A stretch of 35,147 nucleotides of DNA from Deltaproteobacteria bacterium (GTDB lineage: Bacteria > Myxococcota > Myxococcia > Myxococcales > 40CM-4-68-19). Shown here piece by piece: positions 1-7,785 of this stretch. Below the pieces are notes generated by a model that was given only the letters and a program-made list of their open reading frames with translations, was not told the DNA's origin and did no database searches. The DNA lies in contig VBKI01000005.1 in NCBI GenBank assembly GCA_005879535.1, positions 1 through 35,147 on the forward strand, in the 5' to 3' direction. The stretch's first letter is position 1; each line of letters starts with the position of its first letter. Both the position numbers and the translations under genes were made by a program.

Positions 1-517
1 GCAGCGTACAGGCAAACCGGACGGCGCGGAGCGGCCTCAGCCCGTCTTCGCGAAAGCGCGCCACCGGATCGCCGACGGCACGCAAGCGGCAGCGCCGCAG
101 GTCTTCCGCGCCGGAGAAGGGATCCCGCAGCACCCCGTCGATGGGGTCCCAGGCCATCGCGTTCACTGTGAAATCGCGCCGCGCCAGATCGCCGTCGATG
201 TCGCCGAGGAACGTCACCGCGCTCGGCCGCCGTCCATCGAGATACGGGCCTTCACCGCGAAACGTGGTCACCTCGACGTTGTGCTCGCCGGTGACCACCG
301 TCACCGTGCCGTGCTGCATTCCGGTGGGGACCACGCGCGGAAAGAGCTTCACCACCTGCTCGGGAAGCGCATCGGTTGCGACGTCGAAGTCCTGCGCAAC
401 CTTGCCGAGCAAGAGATCGCGGACGGCGCCGCCGGCGAGCCACGCCTGCTTCCCCGCTGCGCGCAGCGTGCGGAGCAAGGCCATGACGTCGGCGGGAACG
501 GCTTTGGCGTCCAGCAC
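1..517 (-). CDS. cca: CCA-adding enzyme / poly(A) polymerase family nucleotidyltransferase, N-terminal part
   Basis: The gene runs off the left edge, so only about 172 N-terminal residues are visible. The translation shows the class II nucleotidyltransferase head: AGGAVRDLLLG near residue 30, the metal-binding DFDVAT (DxD) just after it, then RRDFTVNAMA and RFREDGLRPLRAVRFA, the signature of tRNA CCA transferases and poly(A) polymerases. The product adds or repairs the 3' CCA of tRNAs in the cytoplasm. The start is taken as GTG at 517, because an in-frame TAG lies just upstream; the ATG at 484 is a less likely alternative. The gene lies 24 nt downstream of a tRNA-Arg gene on the same strand, which fits co-transcription. 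CCA-adding and poly(A)-adding activities cannot be told apart from this fragment. Confidence 0.88.
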   Translation of the reverse strand, partial: MLDAKAVPADVMALLRTLRAAGKQAWLAGGAVRDLLLGKVAQDFDVATDALPEQVVKLFPRVVPTGMQHGTVTVVTGEHNVEVTTFRGEGPYLDGRRPSAVTFLGDIDGDLARRDFTVNAMAWDPIDGVLRDPFSGAEDLRRCRLRAVGDPVARFREDGLRPLRAVRFACTL

Positions 518-541
518 GCCCGTCAGCTATCACGCGTTGAA

Positions 542-618
542 TGGTGCGCCCAACAGGACTCGAACCTGTGGCCTGCGGTTTAGGAAACCGCCGCTCTATC
601 CACCTGAGCTATGGGCGC
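542..618 (-). tRNA. tRNA-Arg (anticodon CCT)
   Basis: On the minus strand a complete cloverleaf can be folded. The acceptor stem is GCGCCCA/TGGGCGC, the D-arm GCTC/GAGC, the anticodon stem GCGGT/ACCGC with loop TTCCTAA (anticodon CCT, reading AGG), the variable loop 5 nt, and the T-arm ACAGG-TTCGAGT-CCTGT. The 3' A-CCA is encoded, giving 77 nt including CCA. It sits just upstream of the CCA-adding enzyme gene. Confidence 0.97.
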
Positions 619-673
619 CCGGTGTCCGAAACTCGGGGGAATCTAGCGCATCTCGCTTCCGCCCGAGGGGCCT

Positions 674-1204
674 TCAGTACGCGATCAGCGATTCGACGGG
701 GCCGCCCGCCCCCACCAGGCGCTCGCGGCCCTTGAGGAACGTCAACTCGACGACGAAGAGGAAGGCGCCCACCTCGCCCTGCTGCTTTCGCACCAGCTGC
801 GCCGCGCCCCAGGCGGTGCCGCCGGTGGCGAGCAGGTCGTCGACGATCGCCACCTTCTCGCCCGGCCGCACCGCGTCGACGTGCGCCTCGAGAACTCCCT
901 TGCCGTACTCCAGCGCGTATTCGATCCGGTCCGTCCTGTAGGGAAGCTTCCCCAGCTTGCGGACGGGGGCGAAGCCGATCTTGAGGCGATCCGCCAAGGC
1001 GGCGCCGAAGATGAATCCTCGCGACTCGATGGCGACGATGCGATCGAACGCGCGACCGCGCAGCCGCCCTTCCATGTCGTCGAGGACGGATTGGAATGCC
1101 TTCGGCTCGCCGAGGATCGGCGTGATGTCCTTGAAGAGGATGCCAGGCTGCGGGAAGTCGGGAACGTCGCGGATCAGCGTGCGGACCTGTACCAGGGAGC
1201 CCAT
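674..1204 (-). CDS. apt: Adenine phosphoribosyltransferase
   Basis: This 176-residue protein has the usual length for APT, which salvages adenine with PRPP to AMP in the cytoplasm. The N-terminus (IRDVPDFPQPGILFKDITP) is diagnostic of the family. The PRPP-binding loop VAIVDDLLATGGTAWGAA lies around residues 118-135, and ESRGFIFGAALA around residue 60 is also typical. The start is set at the ATG giving MGSLVQVRTLIRDV; an in-frame ATG three codons upstream (1213) is nearly as good and lies directly behind GCGAGG. A strong hairpin with a six-T run ends about 15 nt before the start, so expression may be controlled by attenuation. Confidence 0.95.
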   Translation of the reverse strand: MGSLVQVRTLIRDVPDFPQPGILFKDITPILGEPKAFQSVLDDMEGRLRGRAFDRIVAIESRGFIFGAALADRLKIGFAPVRKLGKLPYRTDRIEYALEYGKGVLEAHVDAVRPGEKVAIVDDLLATGGTAWGAAQLVRKQQGEVGAFLFVVELTFLKGRERLVGAGGPVESLIAY

Positions 1205-1219
1205 TCGCCGCATCCTCGC

Positions 1220-1265
1220 AAAAAACCGGCCGCCGGTCCCATGGGGGGGTTGGGACCGACGGCCG
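1220..1265 (-). terminator. Intrinsic terminator or attenuator upstream of apt
   Basis: Read on the minus strand, CGGCCGTCGGTCCC pairs with GGGACCGGCGGCCG (13 pairs, one mismatch) around an 11-nt loop, followed by GTTTTTT. A six-T run is rare in this GC-rich sequence. It lies 70-115 nt after the stop of the upstream LysM-M23 gene and about 15 nt before apt. It could be the plain terminator of the upstream gene or a regulated terminator in the apt leader. Confidence 0.75.
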
Positions 1266-1334
1266 CGGGATCGGCCGAAGCCGGAAACCCGTGCGGTGTG
1301 TAGCAACGCGGCGCGTCGGCGGCAACGAAAAGCG

Positions 1335-2078
1335 TCAGCGCAGAAACCCCAGCGGATCCCGGGGCTGGGTACCGACGCGGACCTCGAAATGCAGGTGCGG
1401 TCCGGTGGCGTTGCCCGTCTTTCCTACCCGCGCGATCTGCTCTCCGCGCGACACCTTGTCGCCCTGCGAAACCAGGTTCTTCGCGTTGTGCGCGTACACC
1501 GTCACGACGTCGCGGTCGTGGGCGAGCAGGACCAGGTTCCCGTACCCGCGCTGCTCGCCCGAGAAGAGCACGATCCCGTCTTCGGCCGCGCGCACCGGGG
1601 TCCCCTCGGGACACGCAAGATCGATCCCGTCGTGGTGATCGCGCTCCCGCTCCCCGAATCCGGAGATGAGGACGCCCGGCGCAGGCCAGGCGAGGGGCTC
1701 GCCCAGCGCGGCGGGGTCGAGCCGCTGCACTCCCGCGCGAGGAATGGACGAAGGCGAGCGGCGGCGGACCGGAGCGCGAGTCATCAGCGGCGGATCGGGG
1801 GGCGGAATCGGCAGCTCCCGCTCCGCTCCCGGTACGAAGAGCGAGCTCCCTGCGGCGAGCTGGGCGGCATTCTCGAGGGCGTTCTCGCGCAGCATGATCT
1901 CCAGCGGTACCCCGTAGGTGCGGGCGATGCGCCAGAGCGTCTCGCCGGCGCGCACGTGGTGCACGACTCCGGCCTGCTGAATGACCTTTTCCTCGGGCCG
2001 CGCCGTGCGGTGCGCGCAGGCGCACGCGGAGACGCACAGGATGAGCGTCAGTCGCGCACGAGCCCGGGCAGCTCCCAA
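1335..2078 (-). CDS. LysM-M23 (LytM) murein hydrolase lipoprotein, NlpD-like
   Basis: The product is a predicted cell-envelope peptidoglycan endopeptidase. After a short basic N-terminus and hydrophobic segment there is a lipobox-like VSAC (Cys19). A LysM domain follows at about residues 40-83 (VRAGETLWRIARTYGVPLEIM), then a proline-rich linker and a C-terminal M23 domain (about 130-247). The zinc-binding H-x-G-x-D (HDGID, near 149-153) and GPHLHFEV (His228/His230) are intact, so it is probably catalytically active, unlike E. coli NlpD, whose site is degenerate. No ATG exists in the right place. TTG at 2078, inside the end of surE and preceded by GAGGAG, is chosen; CTG at 2051 is possible. 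The surE-nlpD order is the classical stationary-phase cluster arrangement. Confidence 0.88.
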   Translation of the reverse strand: MGAARARARLTLILCVSACACAHRTARPEEKVIQQAGVVHHVRAGETLWRIARTYGVPLEIMLRENALENAAQLAAGSSLFVPGAERELPIPPPDPPLMTRAPVRRRSPSSIPRAGVQRLDPAALGEPLAWPAPGVLISGFGERERDHHDGIDLACPEGTPVRAAEDGIVLFSGEQRGYGNLVLLAHDRDVVTVYAHNAKNLVSQGDKVSRGEQIARVGKTGNATGPHLHFEVRVGTQPRDPLGFLR

Positions 2079-2818
2079 TCCTTCAGCTCCTCGACGAGCT
2101 CCTTCCGGGTCAGGTCGAGGTGCAGCGGCGTCACCGAGATGAGCCGCCGATCGAACACCGCGTTGCAGTCGCTGCCCGGGACGTTTTCGTGCGCCTGCTC
2201 GTCTCCGCCAATCCAGTAGTACGCGCGCCCGCGAGGGTCCAATTTCTCGACGACCGCGGCCGCGTAGGACCGGCGGCCGATGCTGGTGATCTGCACGCCT
2301 TGCGGCGCTCCCGGCGGGACGTTCACGTTGAGCAGCGTCCCCGGGGGAAGGCCGTGGCGACCGATCTCGCGCGCGAGGGCAACGGCGAACTTCGCGGCGT
2401 GCGCGTAGTCGCGGGTCTTGATCAGGCTGATGGCGAAGCTGGGTACTCCGCCGACGCATCCCTCCATCGCCGCCGCGACCGTGCCCGAGTAGTGCACGTC
2501 GTTCGCGAGGTTCGGCCCCCGATTGATCCCGGAGGCCACCAGTTCCGGCGCCCGGCCCTTGGCCACGTGGTTGAGCCCGATGTAGACGGCGTCGGTCGGA
2601 GTGCCGTCGACGGACCAGCGCTCGATCTCCCCGTCCGGACCCCAGGGCGGGAGCTTCTCGATGCGCAGCGGACGGTGCAGCGAGATGCTGCGGCTGGTGG
2701 CGCTCTGCTCGCGGTCCGGCGCGCAGACCACTACTTCGCCGAGCTCGAGCAGCGCCTCCGCGAGCACCCGCAGCCCTTGCGCCTCTGCGCCGTCGTCGTT
2801 GGAGACGAGGATCCGCAT
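2048..2818 (-). CDS. surE: 5'/3'-nucleotidase SurE
   Basis: This 256-residue protein begins MRILVSNDDGAEAQGL, the SurE signature in which the adjacent Asp residues and a downstream Asn bind the divalent metal. SGINRGPNLANDVHYSGTVAAAMEG further in is the second conserved SurE block. SurE dephosphorylates nucleoside monophosphates and short polyphosphates in the cytoplasm, often under stationary-phase stress. ATG 2818 is preferred over the TTG three codons upstream because it matches the family N-terminus exactly. The 3' end overlaps the LysM-M23 gene by about 31 nt, implying co-transcription. Confidence 0.96.
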   Translation of the reverse strand: MRILVSNDDGAEAQGLRVLAEALLELGEVVVCAPDREQSATSRSISLHRPLRIEKLPPWGPDGEIERWSVDGTPTDAVYIGLNHVAKGRAPELVASGINRGPNLANDVHYSGTVAAAMEGCVGGVPSFAISLIKTRDYAHAAKFAVALAREIGRHGLPPGTLLNVNVPPGAPQGVQITSIGRRSYAAAVVEKLDPRGRAYYWIGGDEQAHENVPGSDCNAVFDRRLISVTPLHLDLTRKELVEELKDWELPGLVRD

Positions 2819-2896
2819 GGCGCGCAATGTGGCTCAGCGCGCATCCGCCCGCAACGGCCGCTTGCCGGACCTGCGCGGCGGCCGCACACTGCGACC

Positions 2897-3907
2897 ATGT
2901 CCGAAGCGCACACGCTGGCGTCGCCGCTGCCGACAGCGCCGGAGCGCCTCGCCGCCGAAGATGGAACGCCCCGGTTCGGCCTTTACGCCGGTTCGGTGGC
3001 GGATGCCCGCTTCGGAACGCTGAAGCACGTCCCGGGCCTGCTCGAGCGCCGCCTGATCGAGAAGAGATGGCAGTACGTCTTTCTCTCCACGCCGGAGATG
3101 ATGCTGGCGCTGGCGGTCATCGACTGCGGATACCTGTCGACCGGCATCTGCGCCGTCTTCGACCGCGGTTCGGGGCGAATGCTCGTCGACGACAATCCGG
3201 TGCTGCCGCCGATCTGCGCGCAGGTGGCTGAAGAACCTTCGAGCGGGATGTCGGCGCGGTTGCTCGGCCCTCGCATTCGCGCGCGGATGCAGCGGGCGGG
3301 AAGCCGCATGTCCATCCAGGCGACCTGGGCGCATGCGGACGTGGACCTGCTCCTCGAGACGGACCGGGCGCCTCCGCCGATTACGGCCATCGCTCCCGCC
3401 GGCGCTGCCGGACGCTTCGATCTCACGCAGAAGACCGTGCTGGTTCCGGCGGAAGGCGAGGTGCGCGCGGGAAACGTCCATTTCCCTGTGCACGGCGCAT
3501 TCGCCGGCCTCGACTACACGCATGGCCTGCTCGCGCGCGAGACCGCCTGGCGATGGGCGTTTGGGTGCGGACGCGCAGGTCCCCGCCTCGTCGCCTTCAA
3601 CTTCAGCGACGGCTTTCTCCAGGGCGACGGCGAGAACGCAGTGTGGATCGACGGCGAGCCGCGTGGGGTCGGGCCAATCACATTCTCGTTCGAATCGCAG
3701 GCGCCGCTCGCGCCCTGGCGCGTTCAAGGTGGGGAGGGGCGCGTCGACCTCACCTTCCACCCCGAGGGGTTCCGCGCGCAGACGATCGATCTGAAGCTGA
3801 TCGCCAGCCGCTATCTGCAGCCGTTCGGGACCTTCTCGGGCCAGATTGACGGGGTCGCCATCGAAGGCCTCCCCGGCGTCACCGAAGATCATGCTGCCCG
3901 GTGGTGA
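2897..3907 (+). CDS. DUF2804 family protein
   Basis: A 336-residue protein with the DUF2804 pattern: a two-part beta-rich protein with conserved RWQYVFLSTPEMMLALAVID near the N-terminus and a later block (AFGCGRAGPRLVAFNFSDGF, about residues 218-240) typical of the family. No signal peptide or membrane segment is visible, and the biochemical role of the family is not established. The ATG at 2897 is the first plausible start; frame upstream of it is antisense shadow of surE. It is divergent from surE across 78 nt and ends 9 nt from the convergent TRAP receptor gene, with no obvious terminator between. Confidence 0.8.
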   Translation: MSEAHTLASPLPTAPERLAAEDGTPRFGLYAGSVADARFGTLKHVPGLLERRLIEKRWQYVFLSTPEMMLALAVIDCGYLSTGICAVFDRGSGRMLVDDNPVLPPICAQVAEEPSSGMSARLLGPRIRARMQRAGSRMSIQATWAHADVDLLLETDRAPPPITAIAPAGAAGRFDLTQKTVLVPAEGEVRAGNVHFPVHGAFAGLDYTHGLLARETAWRWAFGCGRAGPRLVAFNFSDGFLQGDGENAVWIDGEPRGVGPITFSFESQAPLAPWRVQGGEGRVDLTFHPEGFRAQTIDLKLIASRYLQPFGTFSGQIDGVAIEGLPGVTEDHAARW

Positions 3908-3916
3908 CGGCCTTTC

Positions 3917-4906
3917 TCATCGCCTGTGCTGGGCGCGGTACTCGTCGCGGAGCTTTTTCACTTCGTCGTAGATCCCCGCCGGTACGACCTTGCCCCGCAC
4001 GACCTCGTTCGCTTCCTCCGCCGCCTTCTGCCACTCCTCGAGGCTCGTGGGCTGCACGACGTTGAGGCCCCGCTTCTTCATCTGCGCGATCGCGTCCTCG
4101 TTCTGCTTGCGGATGTCGTCGCGCGTCTTCTTTCCGTAGTCCTCGGCGATCTCCAGCACCTTCTGGCGCAGGTCTTCGGGGATCTTCTCCCAGGTGTCTT
4201 TCCGCACCACCGTGGCGCCGGTGAGGAATCCCCAATGCATGTTCAACATATTGCGGGCGCGGGAGTACAGGTTGGTCGTGTACGCGTAGAGCGGCGACTG
4301 GGCGACGACGTTGATCATCCCGGAAGTCAGCGAAGGGACGAGGTCGGTGGAGGAGAGGACGACCGGATGGAACCCTGCCGCCTTCCAGGCCGCCTCCGCG
4401 CCGGGATCGCCGTTCCAGGTGAAGACCTTCCCTTTCCCGAAGTCCACCGGCGTCCGGTACGGCTGGGTGGAGAAGAGATAGACGAACCCGACCTCGCCCC
4501 AATGCAGCACCTGGTAGTTGCGCCGGGCGATCGCGTCCTCCAGCTTGCCGCGGATCTTCTCATGGACGTAGTCGTACTCCTCGTAGGAGTCGATCATGAA
4601 CGGCACGTCCTCCGCCTGCGGCTCGGGCGTGATCTCGTGCAGCCCGATGGCGGTGATCGACGCGGCGTGGAGCTGCCCGATCGACATCTTCCGGATCATC
4701 TCGCCTTCGTTGCCCTGCGTGCCGCCGGCGTAGATCTTCAGCTCTACCTTGCCGTTCGTCGTCTTGGAGACGTCCTGCGCCATCGACATCAGCAGCTGGT
4801 GCCAGGTCGATCCCTGCGGCGCCAGGGTTCCGAGCTTGATGCGCACGGGCGCCTGCGCGGAGGCGGCGGTGGCGGCGAGGGTGAGCGCGAGCGCGAGTCG
4901 ATTCAT
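3917..4906 (-). CDS. dctP: TRAP transporter substrate-binding protein, DctP family
   Basis: A 329-residue periplasmic receptor. A signal peptide (MNRLALALTLAATAASAQA) is followed by the DctP fold: VRIKLGTLAPQGSTWHQLL, then GGTQGNEGEMIRKMSIGQLHAA, and the hinge region PYRTPVDFGKGKVFTWNGD near residues 150-168. TRAP receptors capture carboxylate-type substrates and deliver them to DctQM permeases driven by a sodium or proton gradient. It lies 11 nt downstream of the TatT lipoprotein gene and opposite the fused DctQM permease, so the three genes form one transporter. The substrate cannot be read from the sequence. Confidence 0.93.
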   Translation of the reverse strand: MNRLALALTLAATAASAQAPVRIKLGTLAPQGSTWHQLLMSMAQDVSKTTNGKVELKIYAGGTQGNEGEMIRKMSIGQLHAASITAIGLHEITPEPQAEDVPFMIDSYEEYDYVHEKIRGKLEDAIARRNYQVLHWGEVGFVYLFSTQPYRTPVDFGKGKVFTWNGDPGAEAAWKAAGFHPVVLSSTDLVPSLTSGMINVVAQSPLYAYTTNLYSRARNMLNMHWGFLTGATVVRKDTWEKIPEDLRQKVLEIAEDYGKKTRDDIRKQNEDAIAQMKKRGLNVVQPTSLEEWQKAAEEANEVVRGKVVPAGIYDEVKKLRDEYRAQHRR

Positions 4907-4917
4907 GCGAAGAGTCC

Positions 4918-5808
4918 TCAGTCGGGAAAGACGTCGTCCTCGTGCGCGAGCAGGTACCGGGCGCGGCGCTGGGCGAGCACGTTGACGAGACGGTTGTTGC
5001 GCGCCTTCGGCTGATCGACGTCGAACGAAGCGGCCTCCTTGAGCAGGCCCTCGTACTCGCGCTTGTTCTGCGCCGGGCCGGACACCGCCTCTGCATAGGT
5101 GACGAGCGGCGAGATTTTCTCTCCCCGGGACAGCTCCCGCACGCGGTCGAAATGCTGCCTCTGCCTTTGCGGAGTGGTCCCTTCCGGCCGCGCCGGATCG
5201 AAGGTGATGGCGAACTCGTGCAAGGCCCCGTGATCGTAAGCCTCGTCGAGCTGCAGCGCACGATCGAGCAGCGAAGCAATCAACGGAACGTCGCCGACCA
5301 GCTCGAGGTCCCGCTTGTTCGCGGCGATGGCCGCTGCCCAGGACGCGAGCGTCCAATAGAGCAGCGGGACGTCATCCTTCTGCAGCCTGGAGAGGCCCGC
5401 AGGCGTGCGCAACTCCTGAAGACCGACGCCGCGGGCGAGCTTCAGCCCCTCGGCTCCGTAGTCCCGCGCCCGCAGGTACATGCGGCGCGCGCGGAGCATG
5501 GCGGCTTGCGCCTGGTCGCGTGGCGCGCCGAGCTCCGCCGGCTGCTGCAGGAAAGCGTACGCGTACTGGGTGAAGCCCCGCGCCAGGCCGAGCCGCAAGG
5601 CGACGTGATCGTCGAGCTCGTCGGAGAGGGTCTCCATCGTCTTGAGCGCGAAGGGCACCGCGTCCCGCACCAGCTCCGGATCGTCCTCGCGCGCGAACGC
5701 GCTGCCCTCTCCGGTATCCGCGATCGCGTCGGCGACGTGGTTCAGCGCGAAGCGCTTCGGAGAGCAGGCAAGCAGGAGGAGGAGCGGAGCGAACTTGATC
5801 GCGCGCAA
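4918..5808 (-). CDS. TRAP transporter-associated lipoprotein, TatT family
   Basis: The predicted 296-residue product starts MRAIKFAPLLLLLACSPKRF, a lipoprotein signal with LLAC lipobox. The rest is alpha-helical with TPR-like repeats (for example HVALRLGLARGFTQYAYAFLQ, then AQAAMLRARRMYLRARDYG). It resembles TatT, the trimeric TPR lipoprotein that partners the TRAP receptor in Treponema, and its place directly upstream of dctP supports this. The start is TTG at 5808; no ATG or GTG gives an intact signal peptide. No Shine-Dalgarno is visible, and a promoter-like sequence ends only a few bases upstream, so translation could be leaderless. Confidence 0.82.
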   Translation of the reverse strand: MRAIKFAPLLLLLACSPKRFALNHVADAIADTGEGSAFAREDDPELVRDAVPFALKTMETLSDELDDHVALRLGLARGFTQYAYAFLQQPAELGAPRDQAQAAMLRARRMYLRARDYGAEGLKLARGVGLQELRTPAGLSRLQKDDVPLLYWTLASWAAAIAANKRDLELVGDVPLIASLLDRALQLDEAYDHGALHEFAITFDPARPEGTTPQRQRQHFDRVRELSRGEKISPLVTYAEAVSGPAQNKREYEGLLKEAASFDVDQPKARNNRLVNVLAQRRARYLLAHEDDVFPD

Positions 5809-5819
5809 GATGGGCGAGA

Positions 5820-5847
5820 GTGATATTGACGCTGCCCTGGAAGTCAA
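5820..5847 (-). promoter_or_regulatory. Putative sigma70-type promoter for tatT-dctP
   Basis: On the minus strand TTGACT (5847-5842) is followed after 16 nt by TATCAC (5825-5820). Transcription would start about 5 nt before the TTG start codon of tatT. The same 63-nt intergenic region has TTGACG on the plus strand (5826-5831), so TTGAC and GTCAA form a short inverted repeat. This is inference from consensus resemblance only. Confidence 0.35.
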
Positions 5848-5871
5848 CCTTTGCAGCGAGAGGGAGTCGGA

Positions 5872-7785
5872 TTGGACGCGCCGCCCGCAGCCGCCCACGT
5901 TGCCGGAGCGCCCGAAGCACCCGGGGAAAGACCAGCAGGCACCTCGTTCGAGCGCTGGGCGCTCGTCGCCATCGTGCTCACGATGGTGCTTCTTCCCACT
6001 CTCGAGGCGGCAGTCCGCCGGCTCACCGGCTCCGGCGTTCCCGGTGCGGCCGTCTACACCCAGCACCTCACGCTCTGGGTCGGCTTCCTCGGCGCGATGC
6101 TCGCCACTTCCAGCGGACACCATCTCGCGCTTTCCACCGTCGACTTCCTCCGCGAGGGTTGGCCGCGCGAGCTGGCGCGGTCGTTTGGCAGCGCCGTCAC
6201 GACACTGATCTGCGCCGTCCTCGCTTACGCGTCATTCGACATGGTGCTGCTCGACAAGGGCCGGGTCGACACGCTGGCCGGCGGCGTTCCCGAATGGTGG
6301 TTCGAAGTGGTGATGCCGATCGGCTTCGCGGTGATGTCGGTGCGCGGAGCGATGAAGGCACCGACCCGGCGGTCGAGGATCTTCTGCTTCGTCATCATCG
6401 CAGCGGTGCTGCCGTTCGTCGTCTCGCGCGCCCTCGCGGTCAAGGGCGCCGGCTTTCTCACCATGCCCGATGGGCCGACGCTGCTGCACGGTCACACCGC
6501 GCGCTTCGGCGCGCCCGCGGGCCTTCTCCTGTTCGCCTCGTTCCTGCTCGGGGCTCCCGTGTTCGTGGTGATGGCGGGCTTCGCGCTGCTGCTCTTCTAC
6601 CTGGCGGCGACGCCGGTCGCTTCCGTCCCGGCGGAGACCTTCCGGCTCGTGGTCTCTCCGACGCTCCCCGCCATCCCGCTGCTCACCGTGGCCGGGTACG
6701 TGCTCGCCGAAGGGGGCGCGTCCAGGCGGCTGGTGCGCGCGGCACAGGGCTGGTTCGGCTGGATGCCCGGGGGCCTCGCGGTGATGGCGGCGTTCGTCTG
6801 CGCCCTCTTCACCACTTTCACCGGCGCGAGCGGCGTCACCATCCTCGCGCTCGGCGGGATCATCCTGCCCGCCCTGATCAGCGAGAAATATCCCGAAGGC
6901 TTTTCGCTCGGCCTCGTCACTGCCGCGGGGAGCCTCGGGCTCCTCTTCCCCCCGTCCCTGCCGGTGATTCTCTACGGCGTCGTCGCCGGAGTAGCCATCG
7001 ATCATCTGTACATCGGCGGCCTGGTTCCCGGCCTGCTGATGGTCGTCCTGGTGGCCGCGTACGGGGTGTGGATGGGAATCCGGAACAAGACGCCGCGACA
7101 GCGCTTCGAGGCGCGGGAGGCGTTGCGCGCGCTCTGGGTCGCGAAGTGGGACCTGGGCCTGCCGCTCTTGATCATCGTCGCGGTGGCGAGCGGTTTCGCC
7201 ACCATCGTCGAGTCGGCAGCGCTGGGAGCGGCCTACGCCATCGTCGCCGAGATCGTCCTTCACCGGGATGTGCACCCGACGCGCGACCTCCCGCGCGTGC
7301 TCGTCCACGCTTCCACGCTGGTAGGCAGCGTCGTCATCCTGCTCGGCGTCGCCCTGGGCATGACCAGTTATCTGGTCGACGCGGAAATTCCTACCCGCTT
7401 GCTCACCTGGGTGCAGGCGCACATCCATTCGCAGTGGGAGTTCCTGCTCGCGCTCAACGTGCTCTTGCTGGTGCTCGGGAGCGTGCTCGAGATCTACTCG
7501 GCCATCGTCGTGCTCGCGCCACTGGTCGCGCCGCTCGGGGCCGCGTTCGGCGTCGAGCCCGTGCACCTGGGAGTGGTCTTCCTCGCCAACCTGGAGCTGG
7601 GATTCCTCTTTCCGCCGATGGGGCTCAACCTCTTCCTCAGCGCGTCGCGTTTCCAGAAGCCGCTGCCGCTGCTCTACCGGAAGGCGCTGCCCTTCCTGGT
7701 GATCATGGCCGTCGGAGTGCTGCTGATCACGTACGTGCCGGCGATCACCACCGGCGTGGTGTCTTTGCTGAAGCCCGCGCGTTAA
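5872..7785 (+). CDS. TRAP transporter permease, fused DctQ-DctM subunits
   Basis: A 637-residue membrane protein that fuses the small DctQ permease (about residues 25-190, four predicted helices) to the large DctM subunit (about 200-635, many hydrophobic helices, GASGVTILALGGIILPALI and LGLLFPPSLPVILYG blocks). DctM carries the sodium-coupled transport path; fusions with DctQ are known in this family. The start is set at TTG 5872, which has GAGAGGGAG 6-7 nt upstream; TTG 5851 in the same frame is an alternative. The gene diverges from tatT-dctP, and its TAA overlaps the convergent citrate synthase stop. Confidence 0.92.
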   Translation: MDAPPAAAHVAGAPEAPGERPAGTSFERWALVAIVLTMVLLPTLEAAVRRLTGSGVPGAAVYTQHLTLWVGFLGAMLATSSGHHLALSTVDFLREGWPRELARSFGSAVTTLICAVLAYASFDMVLLDKGRVDTLAGGVPEWWFEVVMPIGFAVMSVRGAMKAPTRRSRIFCFVIIAAVLPFVVSRALAVKGAGFLTMPDGPTLLHGHTARFGAPAGLLLFASFLLGAPVFVVMAGFALLLFYLAATPVASVPAETFRLVVSPTLPAIPLLTVAGYVLAEGGASRRLVRAAQGWFGWMPGGLAVMAAFVCALFTTFTGASGVTILALGGIILPALISEKYPEGFSLGLVTAAGSLGLLFPPSLPVILYGVVAGVAIDHLYIGGLVPGLLMVVLVAAYGVWMGIRNKTPRQRFEAREALRALWVAKWDLGLPLLIIVAVASGFATIVESAALGAAYAIVAEIVLHRDVHPTRDLPRVLVHASTLVGSVVILLGVALGMTSYLVDAEIPTRLLTWVQAHIHSQWEFLLALNVLLLVLGSVLEIYSAIVVLAPLVAPLGAAFGVEPVHLGVVFLANLELGFLFPPMGLNLFLSASRFQKPLPLLYRKALPFLVIMAVGVLLITYVPAITTGVVSLLKPAR

